Below are positions 44,676 through 55,455 of a stretch of 64,000 bases of DNA, piece by piece. Source of the stretch: Chitinimonas viridis (GTDB lineage: Bacteria; Pseudomonadota; Gammaproteobacteria; Burkholderiales; Chitinimonadaceae); NCBI RefSeq assembly GCF_030409555.1, contig NZ_JAUFPU010000018.1, positions 259,937 through 323,936 on the forward strand, written 5' to 3'. The stretch's first letter is position 1. The number at the start of each line of letters is the position of its first letter. The notes under the pieces are model-generated. The model had not been told where the DNA came from and ran no database searches. It was given only the letters and a program-made list of their open reading frames with translations. The translations under genes were made by a program, and so were the position numbers.

Positions 44676-45422
44676 CTAGCCCGAAGCCTCGGTATTCTCC
44701 GCCTGCTTGGGCACCATCAGCCAGGCGGCCAGCACCACACCCAGCTCGAACAACAGCCACAGCGGCACCGCCAGCATGACCTGGGACAACACATCAGGCG
44801 GGGTCACCACGGCCGCAATCACAAAAGCACCCACGATCACATAGGGCCGGGCCTCGCGCAGCTTGGCCACGGTCACGATGCCCATGCGCACCAGCACCAT
44901 CACGATTACCGGTGTCTCAAAGGTAGCGCCAAAGGCCAGGAACATACCCAGCACAAAGCTCAGGTATTTATCGATATCCGTCATCATGGCCACCCCCTCG
45001 GGTGTGACACCGGTCATAAAACCGAACACCACGGGGAACACCAGGAAATAGGCAAAGGCCATGCCGACTAGGAACAGCACCAGGCTGGAGACGATCAAGG
45101 GCAGTATCAAGCGCTTCTCATGCTGGTACAGGCCCGGCGCCACAAAGGCCCAGGCCTGGTACAGGGTATGCGGCAAGGTCAGCAGAAAAGCCACCATGCC
45201 CGCCACCTTCATGGGCACAAAGAAACTGGAGGTCACATCGGTGGCTATCATCTGGCTGCCCACCTTCATGGCCTTGAGCATGGGCATGGCGAGCAGGTGA
45301 TAGAGATCGCCAGCCCAATTGAACAGCAGGCAAAATGCCACCACCATCAGCAGTACGGCGCGCACCAGCCGGCTGCGAAGCTCGATCAGGTGCTCGATCA
45401 GGGGTTGCAGGTCTTGTTGCAT
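44676..45422 (-). CDS. tatC: Twin-arginine translocase subunit TatC
   Basis: Six-helix inner-membrane subunit that recognises twin-arginine signal peptides, such as that of PetA in this window. The 248-residue product shows the cytosolic N-terminal LIEHLIELRSRLVRAVLLM motif, LPHTLYQAWAFVAPGLYQHEKR, and FGATFETPVIVMVLVRMGIV, all family signatures. Last gene of tatABC, 14 bases after tatB. It ends shortly before the terminator shared with degS. Confidence 0.96.
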   Translation of the reverse strand: MQQDLQPLIEHLIELRSRLVRAVLLMVVAFCLLFNWAGDLYHLLAMPMLKAMKVGSQMIATDVTSSFFVPMKVAGMVAFLLTLPHTLYQAWAFVAPGLYQHEKRLILPLIVSSLVLFLVGMAFAYFLVFPVVFGFMTGVTPEGVAMMTDIDKYLSFVLGMFLAFGATFETPVIVMVLVRMGIVTVAKLREARPYVIVGAFVIAAVVTPPDVLSQVMLAVPLWLLFELGVVLAAWLMVPKQAENTEASG

Positions 45423-45436
45423 GACTATCCTGTCGC

Positions 45437-45913
45437 TCAGCGACGGTCACGCACAGCGCTGGACTGTGCGGCAGGCTCGGGCAGGGGGCTGATAGGCGCT
45501 ATCTCAAGCGGCGGCGTGGTGGTGGTAGGCGGGGCAAACAGGTCGAACTGCGGCGCCTCGGGCGTGCCGGCCGCCAACGCAGCCTGATCCGCCGCAGAAT
45601 GCCCGAGGGGATCCGCCGCAGCATCGCGCGCCTCGCCCAGCACCCCCTGCAGATCCTGGTTCACCTCTTTCAGCTCGCCATTCAGCTGCTGGTGCATCGT
45701 GCGCCCAGCCTCATTCATCTCGGCTTCGATCTGGCGCAGGCTATCGAGGTCTATCTCACGCTGGATATCGGCCTTCACGCCGGCCACATAGCGTTGCAAA
45801 CGCCCCACCATGCTGCCCAGCGTGCGGGCGACCTTGGGCAAGCGCTCCGGGCCGATGACCACCAGGGCCACCACCCCCACCACCAAGAGCTCGCCAAAAC
45901 TGATATCAAACAC
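45437..45913 (-). CDS. tatB: Sec-independent translocase protein TatB
   Basis: 158-residue membrane protein that forms the substrate receptor with TatC. N-terminal helix with the TatB-specific glutamate and hinge (MFDISFGELLVVGVVALVVIGPERLPKVARTLG), an amphipathic helix, then a long charged region and a Pro/Ala-rich C-terminal tail (about 95-158), typical for TatB. It starts 3 bases after the tatA stop, so the two are probably translationally coupled. Confidence 0.94.
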   Translation of the reverse strand: MFDISFGELLVVGVVALVVIGPERLPKVARTLGSMVGRLQRYVAGVKADIQREIDLDSLRQIEAEMNEAGRTMHQQLNGELKEVNQDLQGVLGEARDAAADPLGHSAADQAALAAGTPEAPQFDLFAPPTTTTPPLEIAPISPLPEPAAQSSAVRDRR

Positions 45914-45916
45914 GGC

Positions 45917-46135
45917 TTAGCGCTTGTCCTTGCTGGCTTCGTTCTCGAACACCCGGGCGCCTTCCACAGGTTTCTCGGCGATCTTGGGCTTGTCCTCATC
46001 CGACTTCATGCCTTCCTTGAAGCCCTTGATGGCCGAACCCAGATCCTTGCCCACGCCGCCCAGCTTCTTGGTGCCGAATACCAGCACCACGATAACCAGC
46101 ACGAGCAGCCAATGCCATATACTGAAGGAACCCAT
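45917..46135 (-). CDS. tatA: Sec-independent translocase protein TatA
   Basis: 72-residue pore-forming subunit: [43 protein letters not shown] with the FGTKKL hinge and amphipathic helix, then a short charged tail. The ATG at 46135 gives the canonical MGSFSIWHW start; the longer frame is not conserved. It lies 47 bases after hinT and heads tatABC. Confidence 0.95.
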   Translation of the reverse strand: MGSFSIWHWLLVLVIVVLVFGTKKLGGVGKDLGSAIKGFKEGMKSDEDKPKIAEKPVEGARVFENEASKDKR

Positions 46136-46182
46136 TTTGCTACCTCTCCCAACGTTGCCGCCGTGCTCAAGCACGGCGTTGT

Positions 46183-46542
46183 TTACTGTACCAGCTGCGC
46201 CATCATGGTTTCGGCCTTGCCACCGCCGCCGAACACATGCAGATGCAAGTGGAAAACCGATTGACCGCCCTTGGCGCCCGTATTGATCATGGTGCGGAAG
46301 CCCTCACCCAGACCCTGCTCACGCGCCAGCTGCGGCGCCAGCGCCAGCACCTTGCCCAGCAAGGCCTGGTCATCCGGCACCAGGGTCAACAGCGATTCGA
46401 TATGGCGCTTAGGCACAATCAGGAAGTGAACGTTCGCAATAGGGTGTATATCGTGGAAGGCGATCACATCGTCATCCTCGTACACCTTGTTCGACGGTAT
46501 CTGCCCCTGCGCTATCTTGCAGAAAATGCAGTTATCACTCAT
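46183..46542 (-). CDS. hinT: HIT-type purine nucleotide phosphoramidase HinT
   Basis: 119-residue histidine-triad hydrolase of AMP-amides. It opens [45 protein letters not shown] and ends with the triad [10 protein letters not shown], matching E. coli HinT (119 residues). It starts 3 bases after hisE and is followed by tatA; the hisE-hinT-tatABC order is conserved in Betaproteobacteria. Confidence 0.95.
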   Translation of the reverse strand: MSDNCIFCKIAQGQIPSNKVYEDDDVIAFHDIHPIANVHFLIVPKRHIESLLTLVPDDQALLGKVLALAPQLAREQGLGEGFRTMINTGAKGGQSVFHLHLHVFGGGGKAETMMAQLVQ

Positions 46543-46545
46543 TGC

Positions 46546-46878
46546 CTACTCCTTGCCCGCCGTGCGCGCATTTTTTTCATCTATGCCCGAAATCCCCTCG
46601 CGCCGGGCCAATTCAGCCAGCACATCATTCGGGCCCAGGCCCTGGTGCGACAACAGCACCAGGGTGTGAAACCACAGGTCGGCCACCTCGTACACCAGAT
46701 GCAGGCGGTCGCCATCCTTGGCCGCCATCACGGTCTCCACCGCCTCCTCGCCCACCTTCTTCAGGATGGCATCCAGGCCCTTGTCCATCAGCTTGGCGGT
46801 ATAGGAAGACGCCGGGTCAGTCCCTTTGCGGTCTTCCAGGGTCTGGGCGATGCGATAGAGTATGTCGGGGTTGATCAT
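46546..46878 (-). CDS. hisE: Phosphoribosyl-ATP pyrophosphatase
   Basis: Second step of histidine synthesis: removes pyrophosphate from phosphoribosyl-ATP. The 110-residue product is a stand-alone HisE ([52 protein letters not shown], with the EEAVE metal-binding helix and LWFHTLVLL). It is separate from hisI and preceded by its own TATAAT, so it leads the hisE-hinT-tatABC transcript rather than simply ending the his operon. Confidence 0.95.
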   Translation of the reverse strand: MINPDILYRIAQTLEDRKGTDPASSYTAKLMDKGLDAILKKVGEEAVETVMAAKDGDRLHLVYEVADLWFHTLVLLSHQGLGPNDVLAELARREGISGIDEKNARTAGKE

Positions 46879-46902
46879 ATGGGCGGCTCAACAAGACGGG
46901 CG

Positions 46903-46908
46903 ATTATA
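46903..46908 (-). promoter_or_regulatory. Candidate promoter of hisE-hinT-tatABC
   Basis: On the minus strand TATAAT (46908-46903) lies 24 bases before the hisE ATG, in a 186-base gap after hisI. The -35 is weak (a TTGTCA is present but too far, 22 bases). The gap also has a GC stretch followed by seven T on the minus strand that could stop hisI transcripts. Confidence 0.45.
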
Positions 46909-47064
46909 GGCGGGGAAAAAGACAGTTGGGTGACAAGTCTGCGCGTATGCGCATGGCGCGCAACACTGGCGCGGTAAAAAAAGCCGCAGCCGCCAGCGGG
47001 TCGTTGCAAATGCGCCTATCCAGCGCAAGCCCGGCTCTTTCTTGGGAGCAGGCTACGCTGCCGG

Positions 47065-47463
47065 CTAATGGCCGGTGTGGCCACCATAGATGGCATCAGG
47101 GTCTTTCAGTACCGCATCCGTCACCACCCACTGCTCATCCACCAGCTTGCGGTACAAGCAGCTCTCGCGGCCGGTATGGCAGGCAATGCCACCGGCCTGG
47201 GCAATCTGCATCACAATCACATCGCCATCGCAGTCCAGCCGTAACTCGCTGACGGTTTGCAGATGCCCGGATGCCTCGCCTTTTTTCCACAGCCGCTGGC
47301 GCGAGCGGGAAAAATAATGGGCGATACCGGTCTGCGCCGTCAGCTGCAGCGACTCCCGGTTCATATAGGCCACCATCAGTATCCGCTGGCTGTGCGCATC
47401 CTGCGCAATCGCCGTCACCAGGCCCTGGGCATCCCAGCGCACCTCATCCAGCCAACTGCTCAT
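47065..47463 (-). CDS. hisI: Phosphoribosyl-AMP cyclohydrolase
   Basis: Third step of histidine synthesis: opens the purine ring of phosphoribosyl-AMP; zinc enzyme. The 132-residue product has the family's [48 protein letters not shown] (metal ligands Cys/Asp) and [10 protein letters not shown]. Monofunctional, not fused to HisE. Its ATG overlaps the hisF stop as ATGA. Confidence 0.96.
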   Translation of the reverse strand: MSSWLDEVRWDAQGLVTAIAQDAHSQRILMVAYMNRESLQLTAQTGIAHYFSRSRQRLWKKGEASGHLQTVSELRLDCDGDVIVMQIAQAGGIACHTGRESCLYRKLVDEQWVVTDAVLKDPDAIYGGHTGH

Positions 47464-48230
47464 AGCCTTACCTCTATACCCTGCTGGCGCATCAGCTGCT
47501 TAGCTTCTCCCACGGTATGGTCGCCAAAATGGAAGATGCTGGCTGCCAGCACCGCATCGGCACGGCCCAGCTTGATACCGTCGGCCAGGTCCTGCAGCTT
47601 GCCCACACCACCGGAGGCTATCACCGGTATGGTCAGCGCATCGCTGACTGCACGGGTCAGCGCCAGGTCAAAACCCGAACGCGTGCCATCGCGATCCATG
47701 CTGGTCAGCAGTATCTCGCCAGCCCCCCGGCGCTGCATCTCCAGCGCCCACGCCACCGCATCCAGCCCGGTGGCATTGCGTCCGCCGTGGGTATAGACCT
47801 CCCAGCAAGGCGCGGCATCGGGTGCGCTGACCCGCTTGGCGTCGATGGCCACCACAATGGCTTGCGAGCCAAAATAGCCGGCCGCCTCCTCCACCACCTC
47901 CGGCCGGGTCACCGCCGTGGTGTTGATACCCACTTTGTCGGCACCGGCATTGAGCAGGCGCCGCACATCCTCGACCTTGCGCACACCGCCACCGACCGTC
48001 AGCGGGATAAACACCTGCTCGGCCACAGCCTCGATGATGTGCAGTATCAGGTCGCGGTTATCGGAGCTGGCCGTGATATCCAGGAAAGTCAGCTCATCGG
48101 CGCCCTGCTGGTCGTAACGGCGGGCAATCTCCACCGGGTCGCCGGCATCGCGCAGGCCAACAAAATTCACGCCCTTGACCACGCGGCCATCGGTAACGTC
48201 CAGACAGGGAATGATGCGTTTGGCGAGCAT
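47460..48230 (-). CDS. hisF: Imidazole glycerol phosphate synthase, cyclase subunit HisF
   Basis: Cyclase half of the HisF-HisH amidotransferase; makes imidazole glycerol phosphate and AICAR. The 256-residue TIM barrel begins [23 protein letters not shown] (catalytic Asp11) and includes [28 protein letters not shown] and [14 protein letters not shown]. The ATG at 48230 is set by this conserved start; the longer frame is not conserved. 93 bases follow hisA, with ATGA overlap into hisI. Confidence 0.97.
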   Translation of the reverse strand: MLAKRIIPCLDVTDGRVVKGVNFVGLRDAGDPVEIARRYDQQGADELTFLDITASSDNRDLILHIIEAVAEQVFIPLTVGGGVRKVEDVRRLLNAGADKVGINTTAVTRPEVVEEAAGYFGSQAIVVAIDAKRVSAPDAAPCWEVYTHGGRNATGLDAVAWALEMQRRGAGEILLTSMDRDGTRSGFDLALTRAVSDALTIPVIASGGVGKLQDLADGIKLGRADAVLAASIFHFGDHTVGEAKQLMRQQGIEVRL

Positions 48231-48323
48231 GGCGGGCCTGTGCAGCGAAATCGAAAAAGAGAATGAGAAGGAACAAGGCAGCCGGCTCAGGTCCAGCACT
48301 GCCGCCCCGCCCCGACAAGCAGT

Positions 48324-49061
48324 TCAGCCACCCAGCTCGTCAGCCAGTTGCTGGGCAGCGGCAAAGTCCAGCGTTCCCTGGTAGATGGAGCGGCCGGCAA
48401 TCACCCCGCTGACGCCCTCGCCTTCAACAGCGCAGAGCTTTTGCACATCATCCAGATTGGTCAGCCCGCCCGAGGCAATGACCGGTATGGTCAGGCTCTG
48501 AGCCAGCTTGACCGTCGCCTCGATATTCACGCCACTGAGCATGCCATCGCGGCCTATGTCGGTGTAGATCACCGATTCCACGCCGTAATCCTCGAAACGC
48601 TTGGCCAGATCGACCACATCATGGCCGGTGATCTTGCTCCAGCCATCAATGGCCACCTTGCCGTCCTTGGCATCCAGGCCCACGATCACCGAGCCGGGAA
48701 ACGCATCGCAAGCCTCATGCAGAAAGCCCGGCGTCTTGACGGCCGCCGTACCAATGATGACGTAGCGCAGACCGGCCTCCAGATACTTCTCTATGGTCTC
48801 CAGGTCGCGTATGCCCCCACCCAGCTGTACCGGTATCTCGCTACCCACCACCTCCAGGATGGCGCGCACAGCCTCCAGGTTCTTGGGTTTGCCGGCAAAG
48901 GCCCCGTTGAGGTCCACCAGATGCAGGCGGCGGGCACCCGCATCCAGCCAGCGCTGCGCCATTTCGGCCGGGTCGCCAAAGACGTCGGCGGAGTCCATTT
49001 CGCCTTGTTTCAGGCGCACGCACTGACCGTCTTTCAGGTCGATTGCGGGAATGATGAGCAT
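48324..49061 (-). CDS. hisA: ProFAR isomerase HisA
   Basis: Fourth step of histidine synthesis (1-(5-phosphoribosyl)-5-[(phosphoribosylamino)methylideneamino] imidazole-4-carboxamide isomerase). The 245-residue TIM barrel opens [22 protein letters not shown] (catalytic Asp8), with [31 protein letters not shown] and the second Asp in [14 protein letters not shown] region. 13 bases after hisH in the his operon. Confidence 0.97.
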   Translation of the reverse strand: MLIIPAIDLKDGQCVRLKQGEMDSADVFGDPAEMAQRWLDAGARRLHLVDLNGAFAGKPKNLEAVRAILEVVGSEIPVQLGGGIRDLETIEKYLEAGLRYVIIGTAAVKTPGFLHEACDAFPGSVIVGLDAKDGKVAIDGWSKITGHDVVDLAKRFEDYGVESVIYTDIGRDGMLSGVNIEATVKLAQSLTIPVIASGGLTNLDDVQKLCAVEGEGVSGVIAGRSIYQGTLDFAAAQQLADELGG

Positions 49062-49074
49062 GATGTTCTTCAGC

Positions 49075-49731
49075 TTATTGAGCAGGTTGAACCGTGCCGT
49101 CCCAGGCTACGAAATTCTTCAGCAATTGCAGGCCGGCAGCATGGCTTTTCTCGGGGTGGAACTGGGTGGCAAAGATATTAGCGCGGGCCACGGCAACGGT
49201 GAAGGGAAACGGATAGTCGCTACGCCCCACTGGCAGCGCCGCATCAGGCGTATCCATATAGTAGCTGTGGACAAAATAGAAGCGCGACCCGTCTGCAATA
49301 CCCTCCCACAAGGGATGCGGCCGGGTTTGCCATACCTCGTTCCAGCCCATGTGCGGCACCTTCAGCCTGCTGCCGTCGGCGGCCACCATGCGCTCGGCCT
49401 CAAAACGCCTGACCTGCCCGGGGAACAAGCCCAGCGCCGGCGTGTTGCCGCCCTCCTCGCTCAACTCGAACAACAGTTGCGCCCCCACGCATATCCCCAG
49501 AAAAGGCTTGCTGGCTGCGGCCGCCAACACAGTCGGGCGCAGATCGCGGGCCAGCAGCTCACGCATGCAGTCGCGCATGGCCCCCTGGCCGGGAAACACA
49601 ATCTTGTCGGCTGCGGCAATCACCGCCGGATCACTGCTCAGCTGTATTGTCGCCTCCGGTGCCACATGCTCCAGCGCATGGGTCACCGAGCGCAGATTAC
49701 CCATACCGTAATCAATCACGGCTATCTTCAT
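49075..49731 (-). CDS. hisH: Imidazole glycerol phosphate synthase, glutaminase subunit HisH
   Basis: Class I glutamine amidotransferase that feeds ammonia to HisF. The 218-residue product opens [22 protein letters not shown], with the oxyanion strand PGQGAM and the nucleophile Cys81 in [19 protein letters not shown], plus the His-Glu pair in [18 protein letters not shown]. The ATG at 49731 is used; the ATG two codons upstream (49737) is also possible. 29 bases after hisB. Confidence 0.96.
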   Translation of the reverse strand: MKIAVIDYGMGNLRSVTHALEHVAPEATIQLSSDPAVIAAADKIVFPGQGAMRDCMRELLARDLRPTVLAAAASKPFLGICVGAQLLFELSEEGGNTPALGLFPGQVRRFEAERMVAADGSRLKVPHMGWNEVWQTRPHPLWEGIADGSRFYFVHSYYMDTPDAALPVGRSDYPFPFTVAVARANIFATQFHPEKSHAAGLQLLKNFVAWDGTVQPAQ

Positions 49732-49760
49732 CGACATGCTCTCACGCAATGCCAACCGCC

Positions 49761-50354
49761 TCAGGCGGTCAGCGTTCCCTTGGTCGAGGGCATACTGCCC
49801 GCCGCCCGCTCATCCACCTCTACCGCCATGCGCAAGGCACGGCCAAAGGCCTTGAAGATGGTCTCGGCCTGGTGATGGGCGTTCTTGCCCTTCAGGTTGT
49901 CGATATGCAGGGTCACCATGCCGTGGTTGACGAAGCCATGGAAGAACTCGCTGAACAGGTCCACATCGAACTGGCCTATGCTGGCGCGCGTGTACTCCAC
50001 CCCATAGTCCAACCCCGGCCTGCCCGACAGGTCTATCACCACCCTGCTCAAGGCCTCGTCCAGCGGCACATAGGCATGGCCGTAGCGGCGTATGCCCTTC
50101 TTGTCACCCAGGGCCTTGGCCAGGGCCTGGCCCACGGTAATGCCGATATCCTCGACCGTATGGTGGGCATCGATATGCAGGTCACCCCGCGCCACGATAT
50201 CGAGATCCACCAGACCATGGCGTGCCACCTGGTCCAGCATGTGCTCAAGAAACGGCACGCCGGTATCAAAACGGCTCTGGCCCGTGCCATCAAGGTTCAG
50301 GGTCACGGTAATCTGGGTTTCCAGGGTGTTGCGGCTGACGGTAGCTGTTCTCAT
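49761..50354 (-). CDS. hisB: Imidazoleglycerol-phosphate dehydratase HisB
   Basis: Sixth step of histidine synthesis; manganese enzyme of 197 residues consisting of the dehydratase domain only ([50 protein letters not shown]-like [17 protein letters not shown], and [33 protein letters not shown]). It lacks the N-terminal phosphatase of E. coli HisB, so histinol phosphate hydrolysis needs a separate gene, not seen here. The start is the conserved [10 protein letters not shown] at 50354; a long open frame upstream is not real. Confidence 0.96.
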   Translation of the reverse strand: MRTATVSRNTLETQITVTLNLDGTGQSRFDTGVPFLEHMLDQVARHGLVDLDIVARGDLHIDAHHTVEDIGITVGQALAKALGDKKGIRRYGHAYVPLDEALSRVVIDLSGRPGLDYGVEYTRASIGQFDVDLFSEFFHGFVNHGMVTLHIDNLKGKNAHHQAETIFKAFGRALRMAVEVDERAAGSMPSTKGTLTA

Positions 50355-50425
50355 GACTAAGGCTCTGAAGGGTTCCAGGCAGGAGGAAAAGTGGCAAGCT
50401 TGCCCGCGCAGATAGCTGGCACGCG

Positions 50426-51490
50426 CTACAGGCACGCCGGCAGGCTGGACAATACCCGGCTGTTCTCGTCCGGGGTACCCACGGTAAAACGCAGGCAGTG
50501 CTGCAGCAGCGGATGGGCGCCATGCAGGTTCTTGATCAGTATGCCGGCCGCCTTGAGCGCCGCAAAGCAACGCGGCGCATCAGGCACCCGCGCCAGCACG
50601 AAGTTGGCTTCGGAGGGAAACACCGTCACCCCGGCCATGCCAGCCAGCCCCTCGGCCAGCCTGGCCCGCTCCTGCCGCAGCAACAGCGCCTGCTGATCGA
50701 ACACCGCCTTGTGCTCCAGGGCAAACATGGCCGCCACCTGGGTCAGCACATTCACGTTATACGGTGGCCTCACCTTGTCCAGTTGGTCTATCCACTGTGG
50801 CTGGGCCGCCGCATAGCCCAGCCGTATACCGGCCAAGCCCAGCTTGGACAGCGTACGCATCACCAACAGGCGCGGATGCTCACCGGCCAGGGCCATCAGG
50901 CTGTCATCGGCAAAGGCAGTATAGGCCTCATCCACCACCACCAGCCCTGGCGCCTGCGCCAGGATCGCCTCCACCTCGGCGCGGGCATAGCGCGGCCCGG
51001 TCGGGTTGTTGGGGTAGGACAGGAACACCACGGCAGGCTGATGCAGGGCCATGGCGGCCAGCATGGCGGGCAGATCCAGCGCAAAATCCGGCCGCAGGGG
51101 TACGCCCACATAATCCAACCGGCTGAATACCGCGTTCATGCGATACATCACAAAGGACGGCTCGGCCGCCAACAGCTTGGCGCCTGGCCGGGCCAGCGCC
51201 TGGCAGATCAAGGTAATGATTTCGTCCGAGCCATTGCCCAGCAGCACACCAGCCGTTGCCGGAATGGCAAACGCCTCGCGCAGGCGCGCCTTCAACCCAC
51301 CACCATGCGGATCGGGATAGCGGTTGAGCGCCGCCACGGCCAGGCGCCGGCCGAGCTCGGCCTGCAGATCGGGCGGCAGGCCAAAGGGATTCTCCATGGC
51401 ATCGAGCTTGATCAAGCCAGTGGCATCGGCCACATGGTAGGCCGACAGCGCCGCAATCTCGGGGCGGACATAATCCAGGGCCGAAGTCAT
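50426..51490 (-). CDS. hisC: Histidinol-phosphate aminotransferase
   Basis: PLP transaminase of the seventh histidine step. The 354-residue product has the class II fold-I features [51 protein letters not shown] and the PLP lysine in [18 protein letters not shown]. Length fits HisC. Its ATG shares one base with the hisD stop (TGATG), and hisB follows after 71 bases. Confidence 0.95.
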   Translation of the reverse strand: MTSALDYVRPEIAALSAYHVADATGLIKLDAMENPFGLPPDLQAELGRRLAVAALNRYPDPHGGGLKARLREAFAIPATAGVLLGNGSDEIITLICQALARPGAKLLAAEPSFVMYRMNAVFSRLDYVGVPLRPDFALDLPAMLAAMALHQPAVVFLSYPNNPTGPRYARAEVEAILAQAPGLVVVDEAYTAFADDSLMALAGEHPRLLVMRTLSKLGLAGIRLGYAAAQPQWIDQLDKVRPPYNVNVLTQVAAMFALEHKAVFDQQALLLRQERARLAEGLAGMAGVTVFPSEANFVLARVPDAPRCFAALKAAGILIKNLHGAHPLLQHCLRFTVGTPDENSRVLSSLPACL

Positions 51491-52791
51491 CAGCAGCCCT
51501 CCTGCAAGCGGTATTCCGCCGACAGGGCGTGCGCCTGCAGCCCCTCGCCATGGGCCAGGGTACTGGCAATCCGCCCCAGCGTCTGCGCCCCGGCTGCCGA
51601 CACATAGATCAGGCTGCTGCGCTTCTGGAAATCGTAAACGCCCAGGGGGCTGGCAAACCGCGCCGTGCGCGAGGTCGGCAGCACATGGTTGGGGCCGGCG
51701 CAGTAGTCGCCCAGCGCTTCCGACGCATAGCGGCCCAGAAAGATGGCCCCGGCATGGCGTATCTGCGCCTGCAGCGCCCAGGGGTCGGCCACCGACAATT
51801 CCAGGTGCTCAGGCGCAATCTGATTGGCAATCTCGGCCGCCTCGGCCAGGTCGCGCACCTGTATCAAGGCCCCCCGGTTGGCCAGGCTGGCGCGGATGAT
51901 GTCCTGCCTCGGCATGCCCGGCAGCAGGCGCGCCATGCTCTCGGCCACCTGCGTCAGGTAGGCCGCGTCAGGGCACAGCAGGATGCTCTGGGCTATTTCG
52001 TCATGCTCGGCCTGGCTGAACAGATCCATGGCCACCCAGTCAGGGTCGGTCTGGCCGTCGCAGATCACCAGTATCTCGGACGGCCCGGCCACCATATCGA
52101 TGCCCACCACACCGAACACCGCCCGCTTGGCGGCAGCCACATACTGGTTGCCCGGCCCGGTGATCTTGTCGACCTGCGGTATGGTCGCCGTACCATAGGC
52201 CAATGCTGCCACCGCCTGGGCACCGCCCAGGGTGTATACCCGGTCCACCCCGGCAATATGCGCCGCGGCCAGCACCAGGTCGTTACGCTCGCCCCTGGGG
52301 GTGGGCACCACCATGATGATTTCGGCCACCCCGGCCACCTTGGCGGGAATGGCATTCATCAGCACCGACGAGGGATAGCTGGCCTTGCCGCCGGGCACAT
52401 AGAGGCCAACCCGGTCCAGCGGGGTCACCGCCTGGCCCAGCACGGTACCGTCCTCCTCGGTGTACTGCCAGCTGGCCTGTAGCTGCCGCTGGTGATAGCG
52501 CCGCACCCTGTCGGCAGCCGCCTCCAGCGCCTCTCGCTGGACGGGTGCCAGACGCTGGTAGGCGGCCAACAACTCGGCCGGCTGCAGCGTCAACGCAGCC
52601 ATATCCGCGGCCTCCAGGCCATCAAAGCGACGGGTGTACTCCAGCAGGGCGGCATCGCCACGCTGCCGGACCGCCTGCAGTATGGCCGCGACATCAGCGT
52701 CCACCTGCGGATTCTGGGCCGTCTCGAAGGCCAGCAAATCAGCCAACTGGGGCTGGAAATCAATCTGGGTGGTGCTGAGGCGTTTCATCAT
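51490..52791 (-). CDS. hisD: Histidinol dehydrogenase
   Basis: Zinc- and NAD-dependent enzyme of the last two histidine steps. The 433-residue product contains [27 protein letters not shown], the family stretch [44 protein letters not shown] and [21 protein letters not shown], and the catalytic Glu-His region [10 protein letters not shown] start; I use 52791. It lies 78 bases after hisG and touches hisC. Confidence 0.97.
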   Translation of the reverse strand: MMKRLSTTQIDFQPQLADLLAFETAQNPQVDADVAAILQAVRQRGDAALLEYTRRFDGLEAADMAALTLQPAELLAAYQRLAPVQREALEAAADRVRRYHQRQLQASWQYTEEDGTVLGQAVTPLDRVGLYVPGGKASYPSSVLMNAIPAKVAGVAEIIMVVPTPRGERNDLVLAAAHIAGVDRVYTLGGAQAVAALAYGTATIPQVDKITGPGNQYVAAAKRAVFGVVGIDMVAGPSEILVICDGQTDPDWVAMDLFSQAEHDEIAQSILLCPDAAYLTQVAESMARLLPGMPRQDIIRASLANRGALIQVRDLAEAAEIANQIAPEHLELSVADPWALQAQIRHAGAIFLGRYASEALGDYCAGPNHVLPTSRTARFASPLGVYDFQKRSSLIYVSAAGAQTLGRIASTLAHGEGLQAHALSAEYRLQEGC

Positions 52792-52869
52792 GGAGAGGCT
52801 CTGCTTCACTGTTCGGGCCGCGCCCGACGTTGTTATAGACGTAGCGGGCGGATGCAACAGCGATCCGCT

Positions 52870-53517
52870 TCAGGCGTGATGATGCACATTCGCCTGGGCG
52901 AATGCGTCGATGATGGGCTGTACGCCCAGGCGCTTGAGCTTGAGCGAAGCCTGGTTCACCACCAGGCGGGAACTGACATCCTGCACGTGCTCCACCGCCA
53001 CCAGCTGGTTGGCGCGCAAGGTGCCACCGGTGCTGACCAGATCGACGATGGCATCCGCCAGCCCCACCAGGGGCGCCAGCTCCATCGAGCCATACAGCTT
53101 GATCAGGTCAACGTGCACACCCTTGCGGGCAAAGTGCTCGCGGGCCGACTCGACATACTTGGTCGCCACCCGCAGGCGGGCACCCTGCTTGACCGCCCCG
53201 AAGTAATCAAAGCCCTCGCGCACGGCCACCATCAGCTTGCACTGGGCTATCTCCAGATCCAGCGGCTGATACAGTCCCGCACCGCCATGCTCCAGCAGCA
53301 CGTCATATCCGGCGATGCCCAGGTCGGCAGCGCCATATTGCACATAGGTGGGTACATCGGTAGCCCGTACGATCACCAGCCGCACATCAGCGCGGTTGGT
53401 ACCCAGTATCAGCTTGCGCGACGATTCCGGGTCCTCGCTCGGCACGATGCCCGCGGCGGCCAGCAGCGGTACGGTTTCTTCGAAGATGCGTCCTTTGGAC
53501 AGGGCGATGGTGATCAT
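52870..53517 (-). CDS. hisG: ATP phosphoribosyltransferase, short form HisG
   Basis: First, feedback-regulated step of histidine synthesis. The 215-residue product ([81 protein letters not shown]) is the short HisG type lacking the C-terminal regulatory domain, which therefore depends on HisZ for activity; hisZ is not in the window. ATG at 53517. It leads hisGDCBHAFI and has an AT-rich upstream region with palindromes. Confidence 0.96.
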   Translation of the reverse strand: MITIALSKGRIFEETVPLLAAAGIVPSEDPESSRKLILGTNRADVRLVIVRATDVPTYVQYGAADLGIAGYDVLLEHGGAGLYQPLDLEIAQCKLMVAVREGFDYFGAVKQGARLRVATKYVESAREHFARKGVHVDLIKLYGSMELAPLVGLADAIVDLVSTGGTLRANQLVAVEHVQDVSSRLVVNQASLKLKRLGVQPIIDAFAQANVHHHA

Positions 53518-53603
53518 GGCAAGGCAGAAAACGACAGAAGGCGGATTATGCCGGTGTGCGGCAAGGCTGGCGAGCAATAGTTGTCTACCATCATCATAAT
53601 GAA

Positions 53604-53653
53604 ATGTTATTTACACCTCAGTCGCTTAGACAAGCAATCAGACAACTTGTCTA
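53604..53653 (-). promoter_or_regulatory. Candidate hisG promoter/operator
   Basis: AT-rich gap between the murA terminator and hisG. Inverted copies TAGACAAG (53627-53634) and CTTGTCTA (53646-53653) surround a palindrome AGACAACTTGTCT (53640-53652); another TTGTCTA lies at 53581-53587. On the minus strand TTGTCT (53633-53628) and TAACAT (53609-53604, spacer 18) could form the promoter, with the repeats as an operator. Confidence 0.45.
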
Positions 53654-53701
53654 GATGAATTTACCTAAAACCCACCTCCCGCACCGCCTGCCAGCGCCCA
53701 T

Positions 53702-53726
53702 AAAAAACCCCGCTCACAGCGGGGTT
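53702..53726 (-). terminator. murA terminator
   Basis: AACCCCGCT / AGCGGGGTT (9-bp stem, loop CAC) followed on the minus strand by six T; 23 bases after the murA stop. It separates murA from the his operon. Confidence 0.9.
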
Positions 53727-53748
53727 CTCTCACGCAGTCAGGCCAGCC

Positions 53749-55023
<1,275 letters not shown>

Positions 55024-55064
55024 TCAAGGCGGCAACAGGCCGCCAGCTAAGGTTCGCAACCGGG

Positions 55065-55187
55065 TCAGACTGCCAGCCACCAGATCAGCAGCAACAGCAA
55101 CCACGGCAGATTGATCAACACCAGTCCCAGCCGGTCGCTTAAGGGCCGACGCTTGGGCTCAGGCTGCTTCAGGGCTGGTTTTTCCAT
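55065..55187 (-). CDS. Short single-span membrane protein (smORF) between bolA and murA
   Basis: 40 codons from the ATG at 55187 to a TGA at 55067-55065: a basic, Pro-rich N-terminus (MEKPALKQPEPKRRPLSDRL) and a single strongly hydrophobic helix (LVLINLPWLLLLLIWWLAV). It overlaps the last 19 bases of bolA in another frame, as coupled genes do. No family known to me. The clear positive-charge then membrane-span layout argues for a real tail- or signal-anchored peptide, but there is no functional evidence. Confidence 0.55.
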   Translation of the reverse strand: MEKPALKQPEPKRRPLSDRLGLVLINLPWLLLLLIWWLAV

Positions 55188-55408
55188 TCGTGCGGACTAT
55201 AGGTCTTCATCGACAGCGCGTGTATCTCTTCACGCATGCGCTCACCCAACGCCTGGTAGACCAGCTGATGCTGGCGCACCCGCGGCAGGCCATCGAAGGC
55301 GCGCGCCACAATGACGGCCTCGAAGTGATGGCCATCACCGCTGACCTCGAGCACTTCGCAGGCCAGGCCGGCGGCGATGTATTGTTTGACTTGTTCAGGA
55401 GTAACCAT
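55169..55408 (-). CDS. BolA family protein (IbaG-like)
   Basis: 79-residue BolA-fold protein of the IbaG/YrbA branch (MVTPEQVKQYIAAGLACEVLEVSGDGHHFEAVIVARAFDGLPRVRQHQLVYQALGERMREEIHALSMKTY). These proteins pair with monothiol glutaredoxins and can bind 2Fe-2S clusters via the conserved C-terminal His (EEIHALSMKTY) and the DGHHF loop. Location next to murA and the Mla genes is the same as for E. coli ibaG. Confidence 0.92.
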   Translation of the reverse strand: MVTPEQVKQYIAAGLACEVLEVSGDGHHFEAVIVARAFDGLPRVRQHQLVYQALGERMREEIHALSMKTYSPHEWKNQP

Positions 55409-55455
55409 GACGTTTCTGTTTTCTGGAGTCCCGGCGGACGGCAGCCGCCAGCTTG

